Shown: positions 6,794 to 15,014 of the stretch, in pieces | Numbering within the stretch: position 1 is the first letter of the stretch | Layout: every line of letters starts with the position of its first letter | Source: JBAPUB01 sp049282455 | Lineage (GTDB): Bacteria; Actinomycetota; Actinomycetes; JAHEKZ01 | NCBI GenBank assembly: GCA_049282455.1 | Contig: JBAPUB010000036.1 | Coordinates: 1 to 18,047, forward strand | Length of the DNA stretch: 18,047 bases | Direction: 5' to 3' | Notes under the pieces: model-generated | What the model was told of the DNA's origin: nothing | The model's database searches: none | Seen by the model: only the letters and a program-made list of their open reading frames with translations | Position numbers and translations under genes: made by a program

Positions 6794-7371
6794 CCAGGAG
6801 CGGCGCGCACCGGTTCGAGTGACGCTGCGAGCCCTTCGAGCTCGGGCCAGTCGGCCTTTCCGGTGACCACGCGCAGGGCTCCGCCTTGGGTCAGCACCAG
6901 TGACTTGCTCGTCGGGGACTCGAACCGCCTCCAGGTGCGCCCCGCGACCTCGACGGTTCCCGCGGCCCGACCCGACGTCGTCCAGTCGTCGAGCGCCTTC
7001 GCGCGCTGACCGTCGGTCTGGCGCACCTCGGCGTACGAACCCGCCGGCGTCAGGTAGCCGACGTGGACGACCAGCCCCGCGTAGTCGCTGGTCGACGCAC
7101 TCTGGGCCCAGGCACTGGTCGGCTGCCACCCCGAGGGGAGGCCCATCGGGACCCACACCTCGAACGACGAGCCGATCGCCGCAGCCGACACGACGCCCGG
7201 CACGTCGACGACCCTCGCGATCGGACCTTGCGCCTCGGGCCTTTGCCACCACACCACCAGGAACAGGAACAGCACGAACACGCCGACGACGGACAACGAC
7301 CGCGCCATGTCGGAGACGGTCTCGAACCCTCGGGGCTTGGCCACGGTTCCATCGTCCTGGACGTCCCTCAT
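6772..7371 (-). CDS. DUF4245 family membrane-anchored protein
   Basis: This is a 199-residue protein with a short N-terminal cytoplasmic part (residues 1-22, containing GFETVSDMARS) and one membrane helix (about 23-42, ARSLSVVGVFVLFLFLVVWW). An extracytoplasmic domain follows, with FEVWVPMGLPSGWQPTSAW (about 70-88), VGYLTPAGSYAEVRQTD (about 104-120) and GRTWRRFESP (about 143-152). This matches DUF4245, an actinobacterial family without known function that often lies beside xseB and glpX. The ATG at 7369-7371 is the only good start, but I see no Shine-Dalgarno and no well-placed TANNNT for it. A repeated GGTGC/GCACC element lies 20-38 nt upstream. The 3' end overlaps xseB on the opposite strand. 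Confidence 0.85.
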   Translation of the reverse strand: MRDVQDDGTVAKPRGFETVSDMARSLSVVGVFVLFLFLVVWWQRPEAQGPIARVVDVPGVVSAAAIGSSFEVWVPMGLPSGWQPTSAWAQSASTSDYAGLVVHVGYLTPAGSYAEVRQTDGQRAKALDDWTTSGRAAGTVEVAGRTWRRFESPTSKSLVLTQGGALRVVTGKADWPELEGLAASLEPVRAAPGQSSAAS

Positions 7372-7390
7372 CCGCGCGACCAGGGGGTGG

Positions 7391-7409
7391 GGTGCCGCAC
7401 CTACGGTGC
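7391..7409. repeat. Overlapping inverted repeats GGTGC-GCACC-GGTGC
   Basis: The run GGTGCCGCACCTACGGTGC places a central GCACC between two GGTGC arms with gaps of 1 and 3 nt. Either arm can pair with the centre. It lies between the DUF4245 and mod-operon starts, in what would be the DUF4245 leader or promoter. It could be an operator or a small switchable hairpin. The arms are only 5 bp, so chance is possible in GC-rich DNA. Confidence 0.25.
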
Positions 7410-7443
7410 TTCATGGCGATATGAGCCCGTAGTCGCGCAGCCT

Positions 7444-7455
7444 CTATGCAGATAG
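7444..7455. promoter_or_regulatory. Palindrome CTAT-N4-ATAG overlapping the mod operon -10
   Basis: CTATGCAGATAG has perfect 4-bp arms around GCAG and overlaps the first three bases of the -10-like TAGTGT. It lies in the AT-richest part of the divergent DUF4245/mod intergenic region. A protein bound here would block the promoter, so it is a candidate operator for the HTH-Mop regulator encoded just downstream. It is not the enterobacterial ModE box. Confidence 0.3.
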
Positions 7456-7458
7456 TGT
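7453..7458 (+). promoter_or_regulatory. -10-like hexamer TAGTGT of the mod operon
   Basis: TAGTGT ends 7 nt (tccgcac) before the ATG at 7466, and no Shine-Dalgarno is present. This predicts a leaderless mRNA whose first gene is the molybdate-responsive regulator. If that is right, there is no 5' leader long enough to hold a Moco or tungsten riboswitch. Confidence 0.5.
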
Positions 7459-7465
7459 TCCGCAC

Positions 7466-7870
7466 ATGCCAACCTACCGATTCGGCCGCGCCGCACAGCT
7501 GCTCGGCGTCAGCGACGACACAGTTCGTCGGTGGGCGGACAGTGGCCGTCTCCAGGCCACCACCGACGATCAGGGCCATCGGGTGGTGACCGGCGACGTG
7601 CTGGCGCAGTTTGCACTCGCGCAGGCCGCCGAGGGTGTCGCCCAGCAGGCCGCCCGGCGTGGGCGCCGGGTGTCGGCCCGCAACGCCTTCCCGGGACTGG
7701 TCACCCGGATCACGCTTGGAGCAGTCGCTGCTCAGGTGGAGGTCCAGGCAGGTCCGCATCGGGTCGTGTCGCTGCTGACCCGCGAGGCCGTCGAGGAGCT
7801 GGGGCTGGCCATCGGTGACGAGGTGGTGGCGTCGGTGAAGGCGACCAGCGTGATGGTCGAGCGCCCATGA
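7466..7870 (+). CDS. MerR/excisionase-type HTH regulator fused to a Mop (TOBE) molybdate-binding domain
   Basis: This is a 134-residue protein. Residues 3-45 form a MerR/excisionase-like DNA-binding domain (YRFGRAAQLLGVSDDTVRRW, then a wing ending GHRVVTG). After an Ala/Gln-rich linker, residues 70-132 form a canonical Mop domain (SARNAFPGLVTRITLGAVAA, LTREAVEELGLAIGDEV and KATSVMVERP), the fold that binds molybdate or tungstate oxyanions in molbindins and ModE. From its domains and its place as first gene of the mod operon, I infer that it senses molybdate and controls this operon, replacing the larger ModE with its winged-helix domain. The ATG has a -10-like hexamer 7 nt upstream. Its stop overlaps the modA start (ATGA, 7867-7870). 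Confidence 0.88.
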   Translation: MPTYRFGRAAQLLGVSDDTVRRWADSGRLQATTDDQGHRVVTGDVLAQFALAQAAEGVAQQAARRGRRVSARNAFPGLVTRITLGAVAAQVEVQAGPHRVVSLLTREAVEELGLAIGDEVVASVKATSVMVERP

Positions 7871-8673
7871 CTCGGCCAGGTGAACCACGACCCACGCCCC
7901 GAACGGGCGCGCGGGTCCTGGCTCTGGTTCTGGCGTTCCTGGCGGCACTTCTGGTCGCCGGGTGCGGTGGTGGTGACACGTCGAAGGACCAGGGCAGCGG
8001 CGTCACACTCACCGTGCTCGCCGCCTCCTCGCTCACGGAGGTCTTCCCCACCATCGCCGACTCGTTCACCGCAGCCCACCCCGACGTCACCGTCCGCTTC
8101 TCGTTCGCCGGCTCACAGGAGCTCGTCGCCCAGGTGGAGAACGGGGCGCCTGCCGACGTTGTCGCACTCGCCGGAACATCCGCGCTCGAGCCGGTCGCCA
8201 AGGAGGTGTCGCAGCCGGTGCTGTTTGCGCGCAACCAGCTCACAATCGTCGTGCCACCCGGCAACCCGGCCGGTGTGCAGTCCCTCGCCGACCTGGCCGA
8301 CCCCAACGTCGCTGTGGTCCTTGCGGCACCCGAGGTACCGGCCGGGCTCTATGCCCAACAGGTTCTGGACGGCGCGGGGCTCACCGTGAAGCCGGTCTCG
8401 CAGGAGACCGACGTGAAGGCGGTCGTGTCGCGGGTGGCACTGGGGGGTGCCGACGCAGGGATCGTCTACGTCACCGACGCGCGCGCAGCGGGCACGTCGG
8501 TGTCGCAGGTACCGATCCCCGACCGGCTCAACGTGACGGCCACATACCCAGCTGCAACGATCGACTCGAGTGCACAGGGTGCCCTCGCCGAGGAGTTCGT
8601 GCAGTTCCTGCTCACCAATCCCGCGCAGACGAAGCTGCGTCGGGCCGGCTTCCTCCCGCCCGCACCGTCATGA
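7867..8673 (+). CDS. modA: Molybdate ABC transporter substrate-binding lipoprotein
   Basis: This is a 268-residue protein. The N-terminus is a lipoprotein signal: Arg-containing n-region, hydrophobic core (residues 16-30, RVLALVLAFLAALLV) and lipobox LVAGC with Cys33. It should be exported and tethered to the outer face of the membrane. The mature part is a type II periplasmic-binding fold with ModA hallmarks: LTVLAASSLTEVFP (48-61, oxyanion-binding serines), FSFAGSQELVAQVENGAPAD (78-97), FARNQLTIVVP (about 119-129), and GGADAGIVYVTDA near the C-terminal lobe. It captures molybdate (possibly tungstate) for ModBC. The ATG overlaps the regulator's stop (ATGA), and its own stop overlaps the modB start, so the four genes are translationally linked. 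Confidence 0.93.
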   Translation: MTRPGEPRPTPRTGARVLALVLAFLAALLVAGCGGGDTSKDQGSGVTLTVLAASSLTEVFPTIADSFTAAHPDVTVRFSFAGSQELVAQVENGAPADVVALAGTSALEPVAKEVSQPVLFARNQLTIVVPPGNPAGVQSLADLADPNVAVVLAAPEVPAGLYAQQVLDGAGLTVKPVSQETDVKAVVSRVALGGADAGIVYVTDARAAGTSVSQVPIPDRLNVTATYPAATIDSSAQGALAEEFVQFLLTNPAQTKLRRAGFLPPAPS

Positions 8674-9491
8674 GCAACCGCCGTCCGAAGGCGCCGGCCG
8701 GTCGTGCCCCGGTCAGCCTGCTCGTCCTTGCCTCGGTCGGGCTGCTGTTCGTCGCCCTCCCGGTGCTCGCCCTGGTACTGCGGACACCGTGGTCGCGGGT
8801 CACGGACTCACTGGCCGACCCGGTCGTCCTGGATGCACTGCGGCTGTCCATGATCTCGGCGTTCGGCGCCGCCCTGGTCGCTGCCGTCGTCGGAATCCCG
8901 ATCGCCTGGGTGCTGGCCCGCACCGACTTCGCCGGACGCTCGGTCCTTCGGGCCCTGGTGCTCGTCCCTCTGGTGCTGCCGCCGGTCGTGGGCGGGGTCG
9001 CGCTGCTGCTGGCGTTCGGTCCTCGAGGGATCCTCGGGCCGGCACTCGAGCAGCTGGGGATCGTTCTCCCGTTCACCACAGCTGCGACCGTCGTCGCCGC
9101 TGCGTTCGTGGCACTTCCCTTCCTGGTGCTGTCGGTCGAGGGTGCACTGACAGGGGCCGATGGTCGCTACGAGGACGTCGCAGCCACTCTGGGTGCGGGC
9201 CGCCTGCGCACCTTCGTGTCGGTGACGCTCCCCATGGTCGCCCCCTCAATCGCAGCCGGTCTTGTGCTGGCGTGGGCGCGGGCTCTCGGCGAGTTCGGAG
9301 CCACGATCACCTTCGCCGGCAACCTCCCCGGCGTCACCCAGACGATGCCGCTCGCGGTGTACCAGATGCTTCCGGTCGACCCCGACGGTTCGCTCACTCT
9401 GAGCATGCTTCTGCTCGCCATCAGCGTCGGAGTCGTGATCGGAATGCGCAACCGGTGGCTCCCGGGTCTGCGACGCGAGCTGCCGTCGTGA
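8670..9491 (+). CDS. modB: Molybdate ABC transporter permease
   Basis: This 273-residue integral membrane protein has a hydrophobic helix near the N-terminus (about 15-37) and further helices at about 60-82, 94-116, 134-158, 188-205 and 245-260. The conserved EAA loop that contacts the ATPase is at about 166-188 (YEDVAATLGAGRLRTFVSVT). ARALGEFGATITFAGN (203-218) is a strong signature of ModB-type permeases. It forms the membrane channel of the molybdate importer and docks with ModA outside and ModC inside. The ATG overlaps the modA stop (ATGA at 8670-8673), and the stop overlaps the modC GTG (9488-9491). Sulfate permeases (CysT/CysW) are the main alternative, but the ModA partner and the Mop domains argue for molybdate. 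Confidence 0.94.
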   Translation: MSNRRPKAPAGRAPVSLLVLASVGLLFVALPVLALVLRTPWSRVTDSLADPVVLDALRLSMISAFGAALVAAVVGIPIAWVLARTDFAGRSVLRALVLVPLVLPPVVGGVALLLAFGPRGILGPALEQLGIVLPFTTAATVVAAAFVALPFLVLSVEGALTGADGRYEDVAATLGAGRLRTFVSVTLPMVAPSIAAGLVLAWARALGEFGATITFAGNLPGVTQTMPLAVYQMLPVDPDGSLTLSMLLLAISVGVVIGMRNRWLPGLRRELPS

Positions 9492-10528
9492 CTCGGGGAC
9501 TGGTGGCAACGGTCCGGACGCGCGGCGTCGACGTCGACATCGCATGCGCTCCCGAGATCACCACCGTCGTGGTGGGACCGAACGGTGCCGGCAAGACCAC
9601 CCTCCTCAAGGCCGTTGCAGGGCTGATCGGCTGCCTGCCAGGCAGCAGCCTTCTGCTCGACGGTCGCGACATCACCAACCTTCCAGCAGCGCAGCGGAGG
9701 GTCGGGTACGTCCCCCAGGACGGCGCACTCTTCGGCCATCTCGACGTCGTCGACAACGTCGCGTTCGGCCTGCGAACGCGCGGCCACCGGCGCGGCGAGG
9801 CCAGGCGCAGCGCCACAGCCTGGCTGGACCAGCTTGAGATCGGTGACCTGCGCGACCGCAAGCCCTCCACGCTCTCGGGGGGGCAGGCGCAGCGGGTCGC
9901 ACTGGCACGTGCGCTCGCGACCGACCCTGAGGTTCTGCTCCTCGACGAGCCCTTGTCTGCGATGGACGCCTCGGCGCGCGTCGACGTGCGCTCAGCCCTA
10001 CGACGACACCTGGCGGGCTACAGGGGCGTTGCGATCGTGGTCACCCACGATCCGGCCGACGCATGGGCACTGGCCGACTCCGTCGTCGTCCTGGAGGCCG
10101 GGTCGGTGACCCAGCACGCACCAGTGTCTGAGCTCGCGGCGGCGCCTCGCTCGCCATGGATCGCCTCGCTGCTGGGCCTCAACGCCTGGCACGGCCGAGC
10201 TACCGGGCCGACCCAGGTCACCTTGGACGGCGGCGGAGTGGTGACGACCAGCGACCCCGTGTCGAGCGGCCAAAACGTGGTCCTGGTGGCTTCGCCAGCC
10301 GCAGTGGCCCTGTACAGCGACCAACCACGGGGCACTCCGCGCAACGTGTGGCTCGCCCGGGTGGCCTCGACCGAGTCGATGGGAAGCCGGGTCCGGGTGA
10401 CCCTTCACGGTCCGCCCCACGTGGTCGCCGAGGTCACCCCCGCCGCAGTGGCCAGCCTCCGGCTGGTCGAGGGGTCTGAGGTCTGGGTGTCGCTGAAGGC
10501 CACCGAGGTCACGACGATCCCGCTCTGA
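9488..10528 (+). CDS. modC: Molybdate ABC transporter ATP-binding protein with C-terminal TOBE domain
   Basis: This is a 346-residue protein. It has Walker A GPNGAGKTT at 30-38, a Q-loop at Gln77 (GYVPQDGALF), signature LSGGQAQR at 129-136, Walker B VLLLDEP at 149-155 and an H-loop His187 (VVTHDPADAWALAD). A C-terminal regulatory region (about 230-344) ends in a TOBE-like repeat (RNVWLARVASTESMGSRVRV, then LRLVEGSEVWVSLKATEV). It hydrolyses ATP to power ModAB. The TOBE sequence is less canonical than the Mop domain of the regulator. The frame is open far upstream, but that part antisenses or overlaps modA and modB. The GTG at 9488, overlapping the modB stop as GTGA, begins a proper ABC domain. 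The operon ends here, 56 nt before glpX. Confidence 0.93.
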   Translation: MTRGLVATVRTRGVDVDIACAPEITTVVVGPNGAGKTTLLKAVAGLIGCLPGSSLLLDGRDITNLPAAQRRVGYVPQDGALFGHLDVVDNVAFGLRTRGHRRGEARRSATAWLDQLEIGDLRDRKPSTLSGGQAQRVALARALATDPEVLLLDEPLSAMDASARVDVRSALRRHLAGYRGVAIVVTHDPADAWALADSVVVLEAGSVTQHAPVSELAAAPRSPWIASLLGLNAWHGRATGPTQVTLDGGGVVTTSDPVSSGQNVVLVASPAAVALYSDQPRGTPRNVWLARVASTESMGSRVRVTLHGPPHVVAEVTPAAVASLRLVEGSEVWVSLKATEVTTIPL

Positions 10529-10547
10529 GGTCTCCTGCCGGTGCGGA

Positions 10548-10553
10548 TACCCT
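10548..10553 (+). promoter_or_regulatory. -10-like hexamer TACCCT upstream of glpX
   Basis: TACCCT fits TANNNT and lies 31 nt before the glpX GTG. A transcript starting about 7 nt downstream would carry a leader of roughly 25 nt that includes the ggaggg ribosome binding site at 10576-10581. glpX therefore appears to be leadered, unlike most other transcription units in the window. Confidence 0.4.
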
Positions 10554-10584
10554 CACCAGACAGCAGGGATGACCTGGAGGGCAT

Positions 10585-11595
10585 GTGAGCACCGTTCCAC
10601 GCACTGAGTCACGAAACGAGGTCCCGGACCGCAACCTGGGGCTCGAGCTGGGCCGAGTCACCGAGGCGGCCGCGATCGCTGGCTCGCGCTGGGTCGGGCG
10701 TGGGGACAAGAACGGCGCCGACGGCGCGGCCGTCAACGCGATGCGGCGCCTCATCAACACCGTCGCCATGAACGGCGTCGTCGTGATCGGCGAGGGCGAG
10801 AAGGACGACGCACCGATGCTGTTCAACGGCGAGCTCGTCGGTGACGGCACTGGTCCGGAGGTCGATGTCGCGGTCGACCCGATCGATGGCACGACGCTGA
10901 CAGCCAAGGGCATGGGTAACGCCCTGTCGGTGATCGCGGTGTCCGAGCGGGGAACCATGTTCGACCCCTCGGCGGTGTTCTACATGGACAAGCTCGCGAC
11001 GGGACGGGAGGCCGCCGACGTCGTGGACATCCGGATCCCGGTCAAGGACAACGTGCGTCGGGTCGCGAAGGCCAAGGGTGTCGACGTCCAGGACGTCACG
11101 GTCTGCATTCTCGACCGCCCGCGCCACGAGACCCTCGTCCGCGAGGTCCGCGAGACGGGGGCGCGCATCAACTTCATCACCGACGGCGACGTCGCCGGGG
11201 CGATCATGGCCGCCCGTGAGGACACCGGCGTCGACCTGATGCTCGGGATTGGCGGAACCCCCGAGGGCATCATCGTCGCCTGCGCCATGAAGTGCATGGG
11301 CGGAGTGATCCAGGGCCGGTTGTGGCCCCGCGACGAGGACGAACGACGCAAGGCCCTGGACGCCGGACACGATCTCGACGCCGTGCTGACCACCGACGAG
11401 CTCGTCCGCAGCGACAACGTGTTCTTCGCGGCCACCGGTGTGACCGACGGCGAGCTTCTGCAGGGTGTCCGGTTCCACCCCGGTGGCGCCTCCACGCAGA
11501 CCTTGGTGATGCGCAGCAAGAGCGGCACCGTGCGTTTCATGGAGAGCGAGCACCAGCTCAACAAGCTTCGCAAGTACGCATCCGTCGAGTTCTGA
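10585..11595 (+). CDS. glpX: Fructose-1,6-bisphosphatase class II (GlpX)
   Basis: This 336-residue enzyme hydrolyses fructose 1,6-bisphosphate to fructose 6-phosphate, the committed step of gluconeogenesis, in the cytoplasm. In actinobacteria it is usually the main FBPase. Metal- and substrate-site motifs are clear: VVVIGEGEKDDAPMLFNGE (65-83), DVAVDPIDGTTLTAKGMGNA (94-113), DRPRHETLVREVRETGARI (177-195), GIGGTPEGIIVACAMKCMGG (221-240) and QGRLWPRD (243-250). The length matches the family. The GTG start has a good ribosome binding site, ggaggg, at 10576-10581 with short spacing. An ATG overlapping at 10583 is out of frame. The next gene starts 3 nt after the stop, so it is probably co-transcribed with the ABC exporter genes. 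Confidence 0.97.
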   Translation: MSTVPRTESRNEVPDRNLGLELGRVTEAAAIAGSRWVGRGDKNGADGAAVNAMRRLINTVAMNGVVVIGEGEKDDAPMLFNGELVGDGTGPEVDVAVDPIDGTTLTAKGMGNALSVIAVSERGTMFDPSAVFYMDKLATGREAADVVDIRIPVKDNVRRVAKAKGVDVQDVTVCILDRPRHETLVREVRETGARINFITDGDVAGAIMAAREDTGVDLMLGIGGTPEGIIVACAMKCMGGVIQGRLWPRDEDERRKALDAGHDLDAVLTTDELVRSDNVFFAATGVTDGELLQGVRFHPGGASTQTLVMRSKSGTVRFMESEHQLNKLRKYASVEF

Positions 11596-11598
11596 CCC

Positions 11599-12516
11599 AT
11601 GGGGTCCGAGCCCGGCCCAGCGATCGTCTTGGACGCGGTCGTCAAACGGTTCGGTTCGCTCACTGCCGTCGACGGGCTCGACTTGGTCGTCCCCCGAGGC
11701 ATCGTCCTGGGGCTGCTCGGCCCCAACGGGGCAGGCAAGTCGACGACGATGCGGATGCTCACAGGCCAGGCACTGTGTGACAGCGGGACCATCGAGGTGC
11801 TCGGCTTGCCGGTACCGAAGGAGTCCAAGCGCATCCGAGCGCTGATGGGCGTCGTGCCTCAGCAGGACAACCTCGACACCGAGCTCACCGCCCGGCAGAA
11901 CCTCGAGATGTTCGCCGTGCTCTACCGGGTCGCCAGACGTGAGCGCAAGGCTGCCATCGACCGGGCCCTCGAGCTGGCTCAGCTGACCGAGCGGGCCGAC
12001 GCCAAGGTGACCGAGCTGTCCGGAGGGATGCGTCGCCGGCTCTTGATCGCGCGCGGCCTGGTGCACGACCCCGAGCTCGTGCTGCTCGACGAACCGACGG
12101 TCGGGCTCGACCCGCAGGTCCGACAGGACCTGTGGTCGTTGATCGACGGACTGCGTTCGGAGGGGAAGACGGTGCTCATGTCCACCCACTACATCGAGGA
12201 GGCCGAGCGTCTGGCCGACGACGTCGCCGTCGTCTCACGGGGCAAGGTCGTCGCCCAGGGCTCACCCGCTGCGCTGCTGCACACGCACGTGGGCGAGCAC
12301 GCCATCGAGTACTACGGTTCTCCCCACCGGGTCACCGAGATCGAGCAACGGGCCCACGAAGCCGGGCTCCCCACGCGCCGCACCGGACCGTCGGTGTCAG
12401 TCCTCGGATCGGAGAAGGCCGAACCGGACCTTCTCGCCGAGCTAGGTGACGGCGTCCAGCGGGCCGCGAACCTCGAGGACGTCTTCGTCCTGCTCACCGG
12501 CGAGGTGCTGGAGTGA
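11599..12516 (+). CDS. ABC exporter ATP-binding protein, DrrA/NodI-like
   Basis: This is a 305-residue protein. Walker A GPNGAGKST is at 41-49, the Q-loop Gln88 lies in VVPQQDNLDTELTARQNLEM, the signature LSGGMRRRL is at 140-148, Walker B VLLDEP at 161-166, and the H-loop His197 lies in STHYIEEAERLAD. The DNLDxELT stretch and the roughly 85-residue C-terminal extension (IEYYGSPHRV onwards, ending in an LEDVFVLLTGE motif) place it with the NodI/DrrA exporter ATPases. It powers the permease encoded next. The substrate cannot be read from the sequence; drug, lipid or polysaccharide are all possible. The ATG lies 3 nt after the glpX stop and no strong ribosome binding site is visible. Its stop overlaps the permease GTG (GTGA, 12513-12516). 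Confidence 0.92.
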   Translation: MGSEPGPAIVLDAVVKRFGSLTAVDGLDLVVPRGIVLGLLGPNGAGKSTTMRMLTGQALCDSGTIEVLGLPVPKESKRIRALMGVVPQQDNLDTELTARQNLEMFAVLYRVARRERKAAIDRALELAQLTERADAKVTELSGGMRRRLLIARGLVHDPELVLLDEPTVGLDPQVRQDLWSLIDGLRSEGKTVLMSTHYIEEAERLADDVAVVSRGKVVAQGSPAALLHTHVGEHAIEYYGSPHRVTEIEQRAHEAGLPTRRTGPSVSVLGSEKAEPDLLAELGDGVQRAANLEDVFVLLTGEVLE

Positions 12517-13298
12517 GCCTGGACCGGCCGGTGCGCCGGTTCGAGCGACCGACGTTCGAGGGCGTCTGGAACAAGGAGCTCACCTTGTTCCGGCGCTACT
12601 GGGCGTCGACCACGTTCTCGTCCGTCGTCCAGCCGACGATCTACCTGCTGGCCTTCGGGCTCGGTGTCGGCACGCTGGTCGAGACCGTCGACGGTGTGCC
12701 GTACGTCGAGTACGTCGGCACCGGGACGGTCGCCACGGCCGTGCTCTTCGCCTCCGCCTTCCCCGGCATGTTCGCCACGTTCGTGCGGCGGGTGTTCCAG
12801 CGGTCCTACGACGCGGTCCTGGCCGCCCCGGTCAGCGTCGACGAGCTGGTCACGGCAGAGGGGTCCTGGCTGGCCGCCAAGGCCGGCGTGTACGGCACCG
12901 TGCCACTGGTCGTCACGTTCTTCTTCGGTCTCACCCCGACCTGGGGCATGGTGACCGTCCCGTTCATCGGCTTCCTCACCGGGCTCGGCTTCGCCTTCTT
13001 CGGCATGTGGGTCTCGTCGGTCGTCAAGACGATCGACTCGTTCACCTACGTCACCTCCGCCGTGCTCACACCCCTCTTCCTCGTGGCGGGGACCTTCTTC
13101 CCGATCACCAACCTCCCGCCACGACTGCAGGAGCTGGCACAGCTCAACCCGCTGTACCACTGCGTCCAGCTCGTGCGTGACGCCTGCTTCGGCTGGCGGC
13201 CCTTGCCCGACCTCGGACATGTGGCGTTCCTCACGGTCTTCGCGGTGGTCATGTGGCTGATCGCGATCCGGGGGCTCCGGGTGAAGCTGATCGACTGA
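12513..13298 (+). CDS. ABC-2 type exporter permease, NodJ/DrrB-like
   Basis: This is a 261-residue integral membrane protein of the ABC-2 family. It starts with a cytoplasmic segment (residues 1-32, including VWNKELTLFRRYW), followed by about six hydrophobic segments: about 36-57 (VVQPTIYLLAFGLGVGTL), 70-92, 110-138, 145-170 (VPFIGFLTGLGFAFFGMW), 180-200 and 232-252. Between them are FVRRVFQRSYDAVLAAPVS (90-108) and the characteristic FFPITNLPPRLQELAQLNPL (about 194-213) of NodJ-type transporters. It pairs with the ATPase just upstream, with which it overlaps by 4 nt. Export is the expected direction for this family; the substrate is unknown. It ends 22 nt before the fumarase start. Confidence 0.9.
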   Translation: MSLDRPVRRFERPTFEGVWNKELTLFRRYWASTTFSSVVQPTIYLLAFGLGVGTLVETVDGVPYVEYVGTGTVATAVLFASAFPGMFATFVRRVFQRSYDAVLAAPVSVDELVTAEGSWLAAKAGVYGTVPLVVTFFFGLTPTWGMVTVPFIGFLTGLGFAFFGMWVSSVVKTIDSFTYVTSAVLTPLFLVAGTFFPITNLPPRLQELAQLNPLYHCVQLVRDACFGWRPLPDLGHVAFLTVFAVVMWLIAIRGLRVKLID

Positions 13299-13308
13299 CA
13301 CCACGACC

Positions 13309-13314
13309 TAGGCT
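13309..13314 (+). promoter_or_regulatory. -10-like hexamer TAGGCT of the fumarase gene
   Basis: TAGGCT ends exactly 6 nt (ggggac) before the ATG at 13321. The short purine run in the spacer is too close to the start to be a good ribosome binding site, so a leaderless mRNA is the better reading. The hexamer lies just after the stop of the ABC permease. Confidence 0.5.
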
Positions 13315-13320
13315 GGGGAC

Positions 13321-14985
<1,665 letters not shown>

Positions 14986-14999
14986 CCGGCGGCGCGCGA

Positions 15000-15014
15000 G
15001 ACGCCTACGGCGTC
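15000..15014. terminator. Short hairpin between two convergent genes
   Basis: GACGCC-TAC-GGCGTC is a perfect 6-bp stem with a 3-nt loop. It begins 15 nt after the fumarase stop and overlaps the stop codon of the convergent COG4705 gene (TAG on the minus strand, 15005-15007). It lacks a U-tract. Its position suggests a bidirectional transcription end signal, but the stem is short. Confidence 0.35.

Noticed and set aside
7372..7465. Molybdenum-cofactor riboswitch upstream of the mod operon
   Set aside because: The apparent transcript start is at the ATG itself, leaving no leader RNA, and no multi-stem structure is visible in these 94 nt.
6668..7948. 426-codon minus-strand open frame spanning the DUF4245 gene and the HTH-Mop regulator
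   Set aside because: It crosses two well-supported genes and a promoter region and shows no domain.
8570..9487. N-terminal extension of the modC frame
   Set aside because: It reads through modA and modB in another frame as Arg/Pro/Gly-rich sequence. A proper ABC domain starts at the GTG at 9488, which overlaps the modB stop.
10609..12189. 526-codon minus-strand open frame opposite glpX and the exporter ATPase gene
   Set aside because: Both genes beneath it have full catalytic motifs. The antisense product is His/Asp/Gly-rich with no recognisable domain.
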